DNA from: a bacterium
Lineage (GTDB): Bacteria; Hydrothermota; Tepidihabitantia; Tepidihabitantales; Tepidihabitantaceae
DNA length: 64,000 nucleotides
NCBI GenBank assembly: GCA_035505375.1
Contig: DATJQV010000039.1
Location: forward strand, 1-64,000
Reading direction: 5' to 3'
Made by a program: the position numbers and the translations under genes. The stretch's first letter is position 1; each line of letters opens with the position of its first letter. Shown piece by piece: positions 17,164 to 25,740 of this stretch. The notes below the pieces were generated by a model. That model searched no databases. It had not been told where the DNA came from and saw only the letters and a list, made by a program, of their open reading frames with translations.

Positions 17164-17760
17164 CTACGGCAGGTCGGCGGACTTCAGCTCGAACTGCCAC
17201 GTTGGCGACGTGAGGGCCTCTCCCTTCACCGCTCCGACCCCGTCCGCATAGCATACTCGATAGAACAACTGCCCGAGAAGCCCGTAGTAGTCAACCTCGT
17301 AGCAGTTCTTGAATGTCCCGGCCGGAACAATGACGTCCGTCTTGCCTGCCACCACTGCCGAGTCGGTCCAGATCGCGTAGGTCCAGCGCCATGACGCGAT
17401 TGAGTCCAACGGCTGCACCATCACCATGAGGGGCGTTGAGCCGCCGCTAGGCCCGAGCCAGGTCGTGTCACCGCTTACCGTGTAGAAACAGGACGTGTCG
17501 CCGTCGAGGTTGTTGAACGGGAACACATTCTTCAGTGACACGCCGCTGTCGGCAACTGCTTTGGCATAGTGCTTGACGTCGCCGACCTCGGTCACGGAGA
17601 CGGTGAAGGTCCCATTCCCGGCGGAACCGGTCAGGTTGTACGTCCATTTGCTGCCGAGAACCAGCGGAAACCAACCTTGGGACACCTTCTTGTGGCAGCT
17701 CATGGTGAGCAACATTACCGGGACGATCAGGAAGGCGAGAAGCCTATCGCGGCTCAACAT
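17164..17760 (-). CDS. Lipoprotein, unknown function
   Basis: 198 aa, with lipobox LTMSC giving a lipidated Cys at about 22. The mature part is a small beta-rich domain that opens with WFPLVLGSKWTYNL, a pattern common in exported proteins that report 'total yield'-like beta sheets. It has four further Cys. A consensus promoter lies just upstream and a GAGG element precedes the start. Confidence 0.75.
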   Translation of the reverse strand: MLSRDRLLAFLIVPVMLLTMSCHKKVSQGWFPLVLGSKWTYNLTGSAGNGTFTVSVTEVGDVKHYAKAVADSGVSLKNVFPFNNLDGDTSCFYTVSGDTTWLGPSGGSTPLMVMVQPLDSIASWRWTYAIWTDSAVVAGKTDVIVPAGTFKNCYEVDYYGLLGQLFYRVCYADGVGAVKGEALTSPTWQFELKSADLP

Positions 17761-17772
17761 AGGTTGACCTCG

Positions 17773-17800
17773 ATTCTAAGATTCGCACCCAAGATGTCAA
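17773..17800 (-). promoter_or_regulatory. Promoter of the lipoprotein at 17164-17760
   Basis: On the minus strand: TTGACA (17800-17795), a 16-nt spacer, TAGAAT (17778-17773), 12 nt before the ATG. Confidence 0.75.
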
Positions 17801-17819
17801 GTGCGTTGCCCAGCGTAGG

Positions 17820-18947
17820 CTAGCGCTTTCCCTCCGGCGTGAGCTTTGTTAGGAACATGTAATTGACGCCCTGGGAGCCTGCTGACGGGTCGAACCGGCT
17901 ACCCGTGGCGATGTATCCCCCGTCCCAGGTCTGACGGACGCATTCTGCCCCTCCGATGCAGAGGGTGTCCATCCATGATGGAGTCCCGTCCGATGACATC
18001 CGGAGCAGGATGGCCTTGGACCATACGTTCTTGCCGGGCTGGACTGCTCCTGCCACAATGTAGCCGCCGTCAGCAGTCTGTTCGACCCAATTGCCGAGAC
18101 TGTACTCGCTTGGCGCGTACGTCTTGAGCCAACCGGCACCACCGGCAGTATCACCATTCGCGTTGGTCTTGAGCAGTCCGATTCCTCCACGTGTGGGCCC
18201 AACCGCGGCGTAGCCACCGTCGGACGTCGGTATCGCGCAACTTGCTTCTGCTAGATTGGCAAAGGTCTTGAGCCATTGCTGGGTACCTTGGGAGTTCACT
18301 CTCAACAGCGTTTGGGTGCCGACTATGAAGCCGCCGTCCGACGCTTGCCGCAAAGAGACCGATACCGGTTCGTGATAAGGATAGGCCACCGGATAGAGCT
18401 TCCATCGCGGGAAACCCGCGAGACTGTCCCCGAGGCTATCGGTCCAGCACAGCAAGAGCCCACTGTCGCTCACGATTCTCTGTGCGGCTACGACGAATCC
18501 CTGGTTCGCCAAATGTACCACCGAGTAGCCTTGGCCGTACACGCCTGGGGCGACCGTGTGCAACCATAGCAGGTTGCCCTGCGCATCGGTTTTGAACAGG
18601 CTCACACTGTCGGGAGGTTCAGTCCCGGCCACAACGTACCCGCCGTCGGCGGTCTGCAGAACCGAGTTCGCGTCAATCGGAACGCCAGTCTTGATGATCT
18701 TCTGCCATGCCTTGGTTCCGTCCGAATTCACCTTCGCCAGGAGAATCGCCGCATCAGGAGTGCTGTCATCCGAGTCGGTATTGCCGACAACGATGTAGCC
18801 GTCCGAAACCTGCTGTACGCAGGCTCCGTCACTCGAGCCCCAACCCGCGAATGCCTTCGTCCACTGCACCTTGGGCGGCTTGGCGGCACAAGCGATTAGC
18901 GCTGCCGCCAGCAGGGCGGTCAGGAACCACGCTGTGGGCACTCGCAC
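17820..18947 (-). CDS. Lipoprotein with beta-propeller-like repeats
   Basis: 375 aa from GTG 18947. The lipobox is LIACA. At least six repeats carry a DGGYIVAG/DGGYAAVG motif followed by a 'KTNANGDTxWLKTY'-type strand, typical of exported propeller proteins of unknown function. It is probably anchored to a membrane and faces outward. The upstream promoter has a 16-nt spacer. Confidence 0.78.
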   Translation of the reverse strand: MRVPTAWFLTALLAAALIACAAKPPKVQWTKAFAGWGSSDGACVQQVSDGYIVVGNTDSDDSTPDAAILLAKVNSDGTKAWQKIIKTGVPIDANSVLQTADGGYVVAGTEPPDSVSLFKTDAQGNLLWLHTVAPGVYGQGYSVVHLANQGFVVAAQRIVSDSGLLLCWTDSLGDSLAGFPRWKLYPVAYPYHEPVSVSLRQASDGGFIVGTQTLLRVNSQGTQQWLKTFANLAEASCAIPTSDGGYAAVGPTRGGIGLLKTNANGDTAGGAGWLKTYAPSEYSLGNWVEQTADGGYIVAGAVQPGKNVWSKAILLRMSSDGTPSWMDTLCIGGAECVRQTWDGGYIATGSRFDPSAGSQGVNYMFLTKLTPEGKR

Positions 18948-18956
18948 CTTGGGTAC

Positions 18957-18984
18957 AGGTTATGGCGTGGGCGGATAATGTCAA
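18957..18984 (-). promoter_or_regulatory. Promoter of the propeller lipoprotein
   Basis: TTGACA (18984-18979), 16 nt, TAACCT (18962-18957), 9 nt before GTG 18947. Confidence 0.65.
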
Positions 18985-19054
18985 GCGTGCATCTGCTTCG
19001 GCTTCACGGTGCAGGCGGAGACGGTGGCGGGAAGGGCGGAGGCGAGGTCAGGTG

Positions 19055-19363
19055 TTACGTAATGTCCCAAGGCTTTGGCGTCTGGATCGTCAGGTCGCGG
19101 GCGGCATGGGCAACGGCAATGATCAGAACGCGGTCTGTCTCTACGCGATAGATGATTCGGTACGTTTGGAACAGGATTTCACGGATATCCGGCGAATTGG
19201 TCTCGGGGACTGTGCGTCCCATCTCAGGAAACGTTGAGAGGCTTTCCACCGCGCCGACGATTCTCTCGATGAAGCGATCTGCATAATACTCGGAATCCTG
19301 TGCGATGTACGCCCGAATACTGCTCAGGTCCCGAGTCGCCGGTCCGGCCCAGGAGATTCTCAC
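19055..19363 (-). CDS. ParE/RelE-family toxin
   Basis: 102 aa. It has the fold pattern of type II toxins: an N-terminal strand and helix (WAGPATRDLSSIRAYI), then a second helix, PEMGRTVPE, and the terminal strands ILFQTYRIIYRVETDRVLIIAVAHAARDL. The 'YRIIYRV...VLIIAVAHAARD' end is characteristic. It overlaps the upstream antitoxin gene by 4 nt (stop/start), the usual order. The target cannot be told from sequence alone. Confidence 0.85.
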   Translation of the reverse strand: MRISWAGPATRDLSSIRAYIAQDSEYYADRFIERIVGAVESLSTFPEMGRTVPETNSPDIREILFQTYRIIYRVETDRVLIIAVAHAARDLTIQTPKPWDIT

Positions 19364-19539
19364 CGGTTCAGGAACCGCTGCTTGACTTCTTCATGCGAGA
19401 CCACGTCCCCCTCGTCAGCCGCTTTCAGTCCCGCGTCGACCTTCTTTCTGATGTAGAAAGTGTACATGAGGTCGTCCCAGGTTGCCTGGTCGGGCAGGCC
19501 GTCAATCAGTTCCCGCGCCTCTTCTTTCACTGTGCTCAT
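19360..19539 (-). CDS. Antitoxin of the ParE/RelE-type module
   Basis: 59 aa from ATG 19539, chosen because AGGAGGAAGA precedes it. The N-terminal half has EARELIDGLPDQATWDDLMYTFYIRKKVD, the short helical type seen beside ParE-like toxins, followed by an acidic linker and SHEEVKQRFLN, the likely toxin-binding tail. It should neutralise the toxin and repress the pair. Confidence 0.78.
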   Translation of the reverse strand: MSTVKEEARELIDGLPDQATWDDLMYTFYIRKKVDAGLKAADEGDVVSHEEVKQRFLNR

Positions 19540-19591
19540 TCTTCCTCCTGCTTTCAACTACAATCCAACATGTTCCTGCAGAGCGGCGAGG

Positions 19592-19891
19592 TCAAGGCAA
19601 GACCAGGACTTCGCTTAGGACCCGCTCACGGTATTGGGGTTTCAGGGCTGGAACCGTAACGAGGTCTACGCGCATCCCGAGGACTCGCTCCAAGTGCTCT
19701 TTGATGTCCACAATCTCCCAGCCGATGGGCGCGGAGAACTCTACGAGTATGTCAACGTCGCTCTCATCCGTCTGCTCGCCGCGCACGTAGGAGCCGAAGA
19801 GGCCGAGGCGTTTGACGTGGTAACGCGAGGTCAGCAGCGGAAGCGCCTCCCGAAGGGCTTGTTCTATCTCGGTTCGTGTCTTCACTGGCAA
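19592..19891 (-). CDS. MNT-type minimal nucleotidyltransferase
   Basis: 99 aa. The catalytic signature GSYVRGEQTDESDVDILVEF is at about residues 33-52 (GS, then D-x-D). Such proteins often pair with HEPN partners as toxin-antitoxin systems, and no HEPN partner is visible here. It lies immediately upstream of the ParE module in the same direction, separated by 52 nt. Confidence 0.8.
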   Translation of the reverse strand: MPVKTRTEIEQALREALPLLTSRYHVKRLGLFGSYVRGEQTDESDVDILVEFSAPIGWEIVDIKEHLERVLGMRVDLVTVPALKPQYRERVLSEVLVLP

Positions 19892-19930
19892 TTGTCCTCT
19901 ATATTCAGGTTAGGCGCGCAGGGCCGCATG

Positions 19931-20938
19931 TCAAGCGGATGACGTCTGCCGCTTCTCGGGACAGGCGGCGACGGTGGCGGCGAGGGCGTCGTCCAGGCCG
20001 CCGGAACCGAATCCAAGCGCGGCGCGGGCGGGAGCTGGATCGAAGAAGGTCTCAGCGGTCTGGACTTTGATGAACTGGACCGGGTCGAGGCCGGACTCGC
20101 GGTCTTGCAGCGAGTGTAGCGCGTGCAGGAGACTCGCGCCGGAGCAGACGAGCCAGTCCGGCAGAGTGAGAACGCGCTTTCTGCGGCCGGTCAGAGCGGA
20201 GAGGCGGCCGAGCAGATCCTTCCAGGGGAGATTCTCGTCGCCGACGAGGAAGCGACCGCTCTTGCCGATTGCTCCGACTACGGCTTCGGCCACGTGCTGC
20301 ACGCTCACGCAGTTGGTGCCGCCGCGCGGGTAGGGGATGAGCGGCGCCGAGCGGACGTAGTCAATCAGCGGCTTCCAGAGCGGAATCCTGCCGGGCATCG
20401 CGCCGAAGACATACGGGAGTTCGAGGATGGCGAGCCTGACGTCGGAGCCGGCTTCAGCGGTTGCCGCGTCCTCCTGCGCGACGCGGCTGCGGATGTAGGG
20501 ATGGTGGCGCGCCAGTTCGAGTTCCGGCCAGAGCCGGGCGAAGTGGCTGAAGTAGGAGCCAAGCGCAACCACGTCCGTGCATCCTGCCCGGCGGCAGAGC
20601 CGGATGAAACGGACCGTCGAGTCCACGTTGGCCTGTTTGAAGAATGGGTAGGCCGGGGCTTTGGGCGTCATCCGGTCGTCGGCACCGATGGCGAAGACTG
20701 CCGCCTCGTGTCCCTGCAGGAGGGCGGCGAAGGCGTCGTCGGATAGCATCCGGAAGTCAGCAAGCTCGACGCGCACCGCCGGCGGGAACAGGTCCGGAGC
20801 GGGGAGAGGCGGGAGCGCGACTGCGGTGACTTGCCAGCCGCGGCGCAGGAACTCGTGCGCGGCGTGCCAGCCGATGAATCCGGTTCCGCCAAGGATGAGC
20901 ACGCTGCGCTCGGCCACTCTCGAAGATAGGGAAGACAA
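19931..20938 (-). CDS. NAD(P)-dependent epimerase/dehydratase-like protein
   Basis: 335 aa, extended SDR fold. The nucleotide-binding motif GGTGFIG is at residues 17-23. The YxxxK site is not obvious: the region after ALGSYFSHFARLWPELELARHHPYIRSR has a Tyr but no Lys four residues on. The C-terminal half has the NCVSVQHVAEAVVGAI and GDENLPWKDLL elements of the family. It may bind NAD(P) without the classical catalytic dyad. The substrate is unknown. Confidence 0.78.
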   Translation of the reverse strand: MSSLSSRVAERSVLILGGTGFIGWHAAHEFLRRGWQVTAVALPPLPAPDLFPPAVRVELADFRMLSDDAFAALLQGHEAAVFAIGADDRMTPKAPAYPFFKQANVDSTVRFIRLCRRAGCTDVVALGSYFSHFARLWPELELARHHPYIRSRVAQEDAATAEAGSDVRLAILELPYVFGAMPGRIPLWKPLIDYVRSAPLIPYPRGGTNCVSVQHVAEAVVGAIGKSGRFLVGDENLPWKDLLGRLSALTGRRKRVLTLPDWLVCSGASLLHALHSLQDRESGLDPVQFIKVQTAETFFDPAPARAALGFGSGGLDDALAATVAACPEKRQTSSA

Positions 20939-20979
20939 TTCCCAAAGTCAAACCGGAGCCAGGAGGAGAGACGGATTCT

Positions 20980-21112
20980 ACCACCAAGACACAAAGGCAC
21001 AAAGAGGATTCGGAGAGACAGAGTGGTGAGACTAGGGCGTTCTTGGCGGTTCAATCATTCTTCTGTTCACCTCCGGGATGTCCGCTTGGTGACTTCGTGT
21101 CTTTGTGGTAGG
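20980..21112. repeat. 'accaccaagacacaaag' repeat in inverted copies
   Basis: ccaccaagacacaaaggcac (20981-21000) faces cttcgtgtctttgtggta (near 21110). A further copy is at 24507-24540. Words of this type occur in unrelated bacterial genomes. Confidence 0.65.
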
Positions 21113-21187
21113 ACTCCGGGTTCGCGGCTGGGGCAGCTTGCGTCCGGGAGACAAGTCTGTAGAATGGGCGCGAGGAGATTACGCTCT

Positions 21188-21739
21188 ATGCACGACGCCT
21201 TACGCTCAACGCCGAGTACCGGATGCCGGAGTTCGGTGCTCTGCTCATTTCTAGTGCTTTCGGCTTTGGTCACGGCCGGATGCGGGACTGCGTACGGGTG
21301 CTGGCATTCCTGGAATGCCGCAGTGGCGGCCGCGCCTGAGAGCGCGAAGGTCGACGGCCGCGCGTACACGATGACCGCCTACGTCTGGCGCGACTTCCAG
21401 CCAATAGCCCCGCCGGATGGCCGGCCACTCGCAGTAGTGGTCAAGGTTACAACGGTAGATGGGAAGCCAATACTCAATGACCTTTCGCTGGACCGGGTCT
21501 GGGTCGTGAATGCCAGGCAGCAGTGGTCGGCAGCGCCCGTAGCGCTGACCAACAAGCGCAGCCAGGTTCCAACGCCCTTTCCGGGCGAACTGGTCCCGCC
21601 CACGCGACTCGACGCCACGGTCCATGACGGGCCGAAATGGGGGCCGAGCATAAAGGTGGACGTGGTCGCGCGGTTGAAGCTGGGAAAGCAGACGTGGTTG
21701 GTACGGACGAAGGGAGTGGAGGTCAAGCGGACGGACTGA
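21188..21739 (+). CDS. Lipoprotein, unknown function
   Basis: 183 aa from ATG 21188, preceded by GAGGAG with a 10-nt gap; ATG 21164 is an alternative. The lipobox is LVTAGC. The mature part is a beta-sandwich-like domain (LAVVVKVTTVDGKPI, then LDRVWVVNA and WLVRTKGVEV) with no catalytic motif. It is probably an envelope protein. Confidence 0.65.
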   Translation: MHDALRSTPSTGCRSSVLCSFLVLSALVTAGCGTAYGCWHSWNAAVAAAPESAKVDGRAYTMTAYVWRDFQPIAPPDGRPLAVVVKVTTVDGKPILNDLSLDRVWVVNARQQWSAAPVALTNKRSQVPTPFPGELVPPTRLDATVHDGPKWGPSIKVDVVARLKLGKQTWLVRTKGVEVKRTD

Positions 21740-21744
21740 GGGCG

Positions 21745-21835
21745 AAGTCAGAAGCTAGAAGCTAGAGGTGAGAACGAGCGGACGAAGTAAGATGCGAAAT
21801 GTGAGATGTAAGATGTCAGAGATCGAGCCTGCATC
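21745..21835. repeat. 'gaagtcagaagctagaag' dispersed repeat
   Basis: Runs of gtcagaagctagaagctag followed by gatgcgaaatgtgagatg. Relatives are at 48425-48575. Confidence 0.55.
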
Positions 21836-21863
21836 TTGCACTTCGCATCCGCGGCGATAGATT
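21836..21863 (+). promoter_or_regulatory. Leaderless promoter of parA
   Basis: TTGCAC (21836-21841), 16 nt, TAGATT (21858-21863), then 6 nt to ATG 21870. Transcription should start at or within a base of the start codon. No SD is present. Confidence 0.7.
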
Positions 21864-21869
21864 TCCGGC

Positions 21870-22655
21870 ATGGCGCAGCGCATCGCGGTATGCAACCAGA
21901 AAGGCGGGGTCGGCAAGACCACGACCTCGGTCAGTCTGGCTGCCGCGTTGGCCCTGCGTGGAGGGCGCGCGCTGCTCGTGGACATGGACCCGCAGGCGCA
22001 CGCCACGCTCGGGCTGGGAGTGGACCGCACCAAGCTCCAGATATCAGTCTATGAGGCGATGTGCGAGGCACAGCGGGTCACGGACGCCGTGCTCAAGGAC
22101 AGGGGTGAGAATCTCGACCTGTTGCCCGCGTCGGTGAGCCTTGCCGGCGGCGAGGTCGAGTTGATTGACGCCGATGAGCGGGAGTTCCGTTTGAGCAAGG
22201 CCCTGGGCCTCGTGGACCCGGAGTACGAGTTCATCATTATCGACTGTCCTCCGTCACTTGGAATCCTGACTTTGAACTGCCTGGTTGCGGCGCAGAGCGT
22301 GCTGATTCCGGTTCAGGCCGAGTATCTGGCAATGGAGGGAATGTCGCGGCTGCTCGATACGGTCAATCTGGTAAGGCAGGGCCTGAACATGGCGCTGGCG
22401 ATTGAGGGCGTGCTCGTCACGATGTATTCGTCTCGCCTGAGCCTGGCTCAGCAGGTGGCTGCCGAGGTGCGGAACTACTTCAAAGAGCAGGTGTTCGACA
22501 CGGTGATTCCGCGCAGCGTCCGGCTGGCCGAGGCGCCGAGCTTCGGGAAGACGATATTCGGCTACGACGGCAGTTCGGCCGGGGCGCAGGCATACCTGGC
22601 GCTGGCGGATGAAGTCCTCGCCCGCCACAGGAAGGAAGTGCAAAGTGACAAGTAG
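21870..22655 (+). CDS. parA: Chromosome-partitioning ATPase ParA (Soj)
   Basis: 261 aa. The deviant Walker A KGGVGKTT is at residues 11-18. Walker A' DMDPQAHAT follows near residue 38, and FIIIDCPPSLG near 122 is Walker B. It drives segregation of the ParB-bound origin region on the nucleoid. parB follows after about 100 nt of repeat sequence, then an M23 peptidase. In many bacteria this pair lies near the replication origin, but no oriC or dnaA is seen here. Confidence 0.95.
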   Translation: MAQRIAVCNQKGGVGKTTTSVSLAAALALRGGRALLVDMDPQAHATLGLGVDRTKLQISVYEAMCEAQRVTDAVLKDRGENLDLLPASVSLAGGEVELIDADEREFRLSKALGLVDPEYEFIIIDCPPSLGILTLNCLVAAQSVLIPVQAEYLAMEGMSRLLDTVNLVRQGLNMALAIEGVLVTMYSSRLSLAQQVAAEVRNYFKEQVFDTVIPRSVRLAEAPSFGKTIFGYDGSSAGAQAYLALADEVLARHRKEVQSDK

Positions 22656-22740
22656 CAAGGACAAAGCAAGACAAGACGAAGTCATAAGGACAAATCCGGT
22701 TCCACACTTAGTCCTTGGTCCTTTGTCCTTTGTACTTGCC
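22656..22740. repeat. 'aaggacaaagcaag ... tcctttgtcc' repeat between parA and parB
   Basis: Inverted copies of the 10139-10284 family. They can fold into an imperfect hairpin in the parA-parB spacer. Confidence 0.6.
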
Positions 22741-22753
22741 CGGAGGGCGTGTC

Positions 22754-23593
22754 ATGCGTAAGGCCTTGGGAAAGGGCATCAGGGCGATAATACCGGAAGA
22801 GACGCAGGCGGCGATGGCGGCGGAGGCGCGGCCCGTCCGGATTGATGAGATCAGGCCAAACCCGTTCCAGCCGCGGACCAAGGTCGAGGAGAATCTCGAG
22901 GAGTTGGTTGCCTCCATAAAGGCGCACGGCGTGCTGCAGCCGATTGTGGTGCGGCGCCGGCGCGATGGTTACGAGGTGGTGATGGGCGAGCGGCGGCTGC
23001 GGGCTTCCAAGCTCGCCGGGCTCGAACAGGTGCCGGCCGTCATCCGCGAGGTGGACGAACTGGAGATGCTCGAGTTTGCACTGATTGAGAACCTGCAGCG
23101 TCAGAACCTGAACGCGATTGATGAGGCAATGGGGTACGAGCGTCTGCACAAGGAGTTCAACCAGACCCACGAGGCTATCGCCGAGAAGGTGGGCAAGGAC
23201 CGGTCCACGGTCACCAACGCGTTGCGGCTGCTCGAACTGCCGTTCAAGGTCCGCGATGCGCTGGCCGCGGGACAAATAACCGCAGGGCACGGGCGCGCTC
23301 TGCTGCAGAGCAAGAACCGGAGAGTGCAGGTCGAGGTATGCGAACGGATAGTGAAGGAAGGGCTCTCGGTCCGGCATGTCGAGAAGCTCTGCGGCGAATC
23401 CAAGCCAAAGGAGCCGACAAGGCCAAAGCCGGAGAAGGACATCCATCTGCGCGAGGTCGAAGAGAGACTGACCGAGCTCCTTGGCACCAAGGTCACCATC
23501 AATCCGGGTAAGGCTGGCGCGGGAGAGGTTGTGGTACGCTACTTCTCGGCCGAGGACCTGGAACGGGTGGTTGAGAAGATGAAAGGCAAGTGA
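22754..23593 (+). CDS. parB: Chromosome-partitioning protein ParB (Spo0J)
   Basis: 279 aa from ATG 22754 (SD GGAGGG). The N-terminal RKALGKGIRAIIP is the ParA-interacting tail. The ParB/Srx CTPase domain follows with IRPNPFQPR, GERRLRA and ENLQRQNLNAIDEA. The HTH is around AIAEKVGKDRSTVTNALRLLELP. A short C-terminal dimer region ends in VVRYFSAEDLERVVEKM. It binds parS sites and loads ParA and SMC. I did not find a convincing parS palindrome in the window. Confidence 0.95.
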   Translation: MRKALGKGIRAIIPEETQAAMAAEARPVRIDEIRPNPFQPRTKVEENLEELVASIKAHGVLQPIVVRRRRDGYEVVMGERRLRASKLAGLEQVPAVIREVDELEMLEFALIENLQRQNLNAIDEAMGYERLHKEFNQTHEAIAEKVGKDRSTVTNALRLLELPFKVRDALAAGQITAGHGRALLQSKNRRVQVEVCERIVKEGLSVRHVEKLCGESKPKEPTRPKPEKDIHLREVEERLTELLGTKVTINPGKAGAGEVVVRYFSAEDLERVVEKMKGK

Positions 23594-23599
23594 CAGACG

Positions 23600-23730
23600 T
23601 GAAGCCCCAAGGTTCAATACCCAATCCCCAATCAAGTCCCAATGACGGAGGGCCGGCAGTTCCACTGGGACTTGTGGATTGGGCATTGATTGAGAATTGG
23701 CTATTGGGGTTTGGGATTTCCCGCGCCTAG
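23600..23730. repeat. 'caatccccaatc ... gattgggcattg' inverted repeat
   Basis: The words cccaatccccaatcaagtcc and ggacttgtggattgggcatt are complementary and form a long imperfect hairpin between parB and the M23 gene. Confidence 0.6.
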
Positions 23731-23738
23731 CGGGAGTC

Positions 23739-24491
23739 ATGCCCCGCAAAGAGCTTTCGTTCTTCATCGCCAGCAACTACAGCACGAACTCGCTTCGATT
23801 CAGTCTGCCGCTGTGGGTCGTCAGGCTGCTTGCCGGGGTCGCGGGTTTTCTCGCGCTGCTGGTGGTCGCCTCGCTGGTGATGGCGCTGGTCGGAACGTAC
23901 CGGCTCAGCCGGCTTTCCTATCTTGAGCACCGGAATCGCGACCTTGAGACCGAGTTCGCCAAGGTCGCGACCCTGCGAAACCAGCTCCAACAGGTGGAAG
24001 AGCAGAGCCAGAAGATGGCCACGATGCTCGGAATAGAGAAGACGCCGCCTCCGGCGAACTGGGATTCATTCCCGATCGATTCACAGGCGCTGCCCGGGTG
24101 GCTGAAAGGCAAGCCGTGGGGGAGTGAACTGGTGCCGAAGCTCGTTCCGCTCAAGCAATACGCCGTGTCACAGAAGGCCAAGGCATCTCACCTCGGTGTC
24201 GACCTCGCGGCCGAGGAGGGCGAACCGGTTCGGGCTACTGCGGATGGGCTTGTCGAGCAGCGGGGAGAAGACCGGCAGTACGGACGGTTCCTGCTGCTGA
24301 AGCACGGGCAGGGGTATGAGAGCTACTATGGCCACCTCAAGGACTGGAACGTAGACAAGGGCGACACAGTCCAGGCCGGCAAGGAAATCGGATGGGTCGG
24401 GATGACCGGCCAGTCAACGGCCCCTCACCTCCACTTCGAAATCCGCAAGGACGGACAGCGGATTGACCCGGCAAAGGTGCTGAAGTTCTAG
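23739..24491 (+). CDS. M23-family metallopeptidase, membrane anchored
   Basis: 250 aa from ATG 23739 (SD GGGAGT). One membrane segment (WVVRLLAGVAGFLALLVVASLVM) is followed by a coiled coil (LEHRNRDLETEFAKVATLRNQLQQVEEQ). The C-terminal LytM domain has HLGVDLA, SYYGHLKDW and APHLHFEIRKDG, with the H-x3-D and HLH zinc ligands. It is likely a periplasmic peptidoglycan endopeptidase or an activator of one. Confidence 0.9.
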   Translation: MPRKELSFFIASNYSTNSLRFSLPLWVVRLLAGVAGFLALLVVASLVMALVGTYRLSRLSYLEHRNRDLETEFAKVATLRNQLQQVEEQSQKMATMLGIEKTPPPANWDSFPIDSQALPGWLKGKPWGSELVPKLVPLKQYAVSQKAKASHLGVDLAAEEGEPVRATADGLVEQRGEDRQYGRFLLLKHGQGYESYYGHLKDWNVDKGDTVQAGKEIGWVGMTGQSTAPHLHFEIRKDGQRIDPAKVLKF

Positions 24492-24506
24492 TCCGGACCG
24501 GATCTC

Positions 24507-24540
24507 ACCACCAAGACACAAAGACACCAAGGTTCGGAAA
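24507..24540. repeat. 'caccaccaagacacaaag' repeat copy
   Basis: Same family as 20980-21112, single orientation. Confidence 0.6.
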
Positions 24541-24592
24541 GCCCAGGCACCAGAATCCTTGATTCCTTGACCCCTCGTCCCTAGCATTGGGC

Positions 24593-25498
24593 ATGGAAAG
24601 CGTGTACGACGTCATCATGCGGCGGAGGACAGTGCGGTCGTTCACTGACCAGCCGGTTGAGGAAGAGAAGGTCCAGATGCTGATCGATGCGGCCATCCAT
24701 GCGCCGTCCGGCGGCAACATCCAGCCGATTTCCATCATCAGAATCGAGCGGCCGGAGGGGCGGGCGAAGATGGCAAAGCTGGCCGTGAACCAGCCGTGGG
24801 TCGCGAAGGCGCCGCTCTGCCTGCTTTTCTGCATTGACTTCCACCGGACCGGGAAATGGGCGGAGGCCGAGGGCGCGAGCTTCGGAGGGGAGAAAGCGCT
24901 GATGAGCTTCCTGCTCGCATACGCCGATGTGTTCTGCTCGGCGGAGAACGCCGTCCTCTGTGCGACCAGCCTCGGCCTGGGCACGGTCTATATCGGCATG
25001 GTGCTGGCCGCGATGACCGAGATTCGCAGGGAGTTCGGCCTGCCGGACAAGGTCGTGCCGATTGTGGCGCTCTGCGTTGGCTACCCGAAGAAGGTGCCGG
25101 CGGGCATCACCAAACTGCCGCGTGCGGCGATGGTCCACTCTGAGCGGTACGAGGAGAAGTCGTCCGAGGAACTGAAGCAGCTCTACCGCGACAAGTATGG
25201 GGACCTGACCGCGGATGTGAAGTCCTACTTCAAGCGGACGTACCAAGAGGCGCTGGAACTGAGCGAGCAAACCCGACCCGACTTCACCGACAAAGTTGCG
25301 CGGCTGATGGCGCGGATGGAAGTCGGCAATGCGGCCCAGCTTCTCTTCAAGATGCGCTACCCGGAAGATGGCATGAAGCGCATGGGTGAGAGGATAATCA
25401 CCTCCCTGCGCGAAGCCGGGATTGACTGCCTTGACTTACCCGCCGAACAGCCGCCGGTAGCCCCCGAGCCGCAGGCGCGAGACCGCGAGTCAGCTTAG
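24593..25498 (+). CDS. Nitroreductase-family flavoprotein
   Basis: 301 aa from ATG 24593; TTGATT-17-TAGCAT ends 5 nt before it, so it may be leaderless. The FMN-binding start RRRTVRSFTDQPVEEEKV and APSGGNIQP are typical, as is LGLGTVYIGM in the middle. The usual domain is about 200 residues. The last 100 or so (helical, with a Pro-rich tail) are an extension I do not recognise. It reduces an unidentified substrate with NAD(P)H. It is not SagB-like, so I do not link it to the peptide gene downstream. Confidence 0.85.
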   Translation: MESVYDVIMRRRTVRSFTDQPVEEEKVQMLIDAAIHAPSGGNIQPISIIRIERPEGRAKMAKLAVNQPWVAKAPLCLLFCIDFHRTGKWAEAEGASFGGEKALMSFLLAYADVFCSAENAVLCATSLGLGTVYIGMVLAAMTEIRREFGLPDKVVPIVALCVGYPKKVPAGITKLPRAAMVHSERYEEKSSEELKQLYRDKYGDLTADVKSYFKRTYQEALELSEQTRPDFTDKVARLMARMEVGNAAQLLFKMRYPEDGMKRMGERIITSLREAGIDCLDLPAEQPPVAPEPQARDRESA

Positions 25499-25542
25499 CA
25501 CCCCCGAACTCGTCGCCCATCTTCGACGAGCACCCCAGTCCA

Positions 25543-25570
25543 TTGACGTCGTCCTGCCAGAGGGTTAAAA
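25543..25570 (+). promoter_or_regulatory. Promoter upstream of the small-peptide genes
   Basis: TTGACG (25543-25548), 16 nt, TTAAAA (25565-25570). Confidence 0.5.
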
Positions 25571-25597
25571 TGATGCGACGCAGACTGAAGAGGTAGT

Positions 25598-25699
25598 GTG
25601 AAGCTCAGGTCGACAGTGTCGGTTCTGATGTTACTGCCGTCCGCAATGGCGGCAGCCGCGGTCGAATGGACATTGGTTACGCCGGAGGAGATTCAATAG
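25598..25699 (+). CDS. 33-residue signal-peptide-like ORF (possible gene remnant)
   Basis: GTG 25598 to TAG 25697-25699. The product is essentially a signal peptide (KLRSTVSVLMLLPSAMAAAA) plus EWTLVTPEEIQ. It looks like the cut-off 5' end of an exported protein gene. Alternatively it is a short leader for the peptide gene 41 nt downstream, with which it shares a promoter. Confidence 0.35.
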   Translation: MKLRSTVSVLMLLPSAMAAAAVEWTLVTPEEIQ

Positions 25700-25740
25700 C
25701 GCCCTGCGTGACAACTGACGGAGGCACGGAGAGGGATTCC

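Noticed and set aside
22715-22753. Longer ParB start at 22715
   Set aside because: The added residues come from the repeat sequence, whereas ATG 22754 has a GGAGGG SD and the typical ParB N-terminus.
2184-23593. TGA reassigned to a sense codon throughout the genome
   Set aside because: TGA ends many intact genes here (sdhA with TGATG overlap, sdhB, aspA, parB), so it is a stop except at the two catalytic positions.
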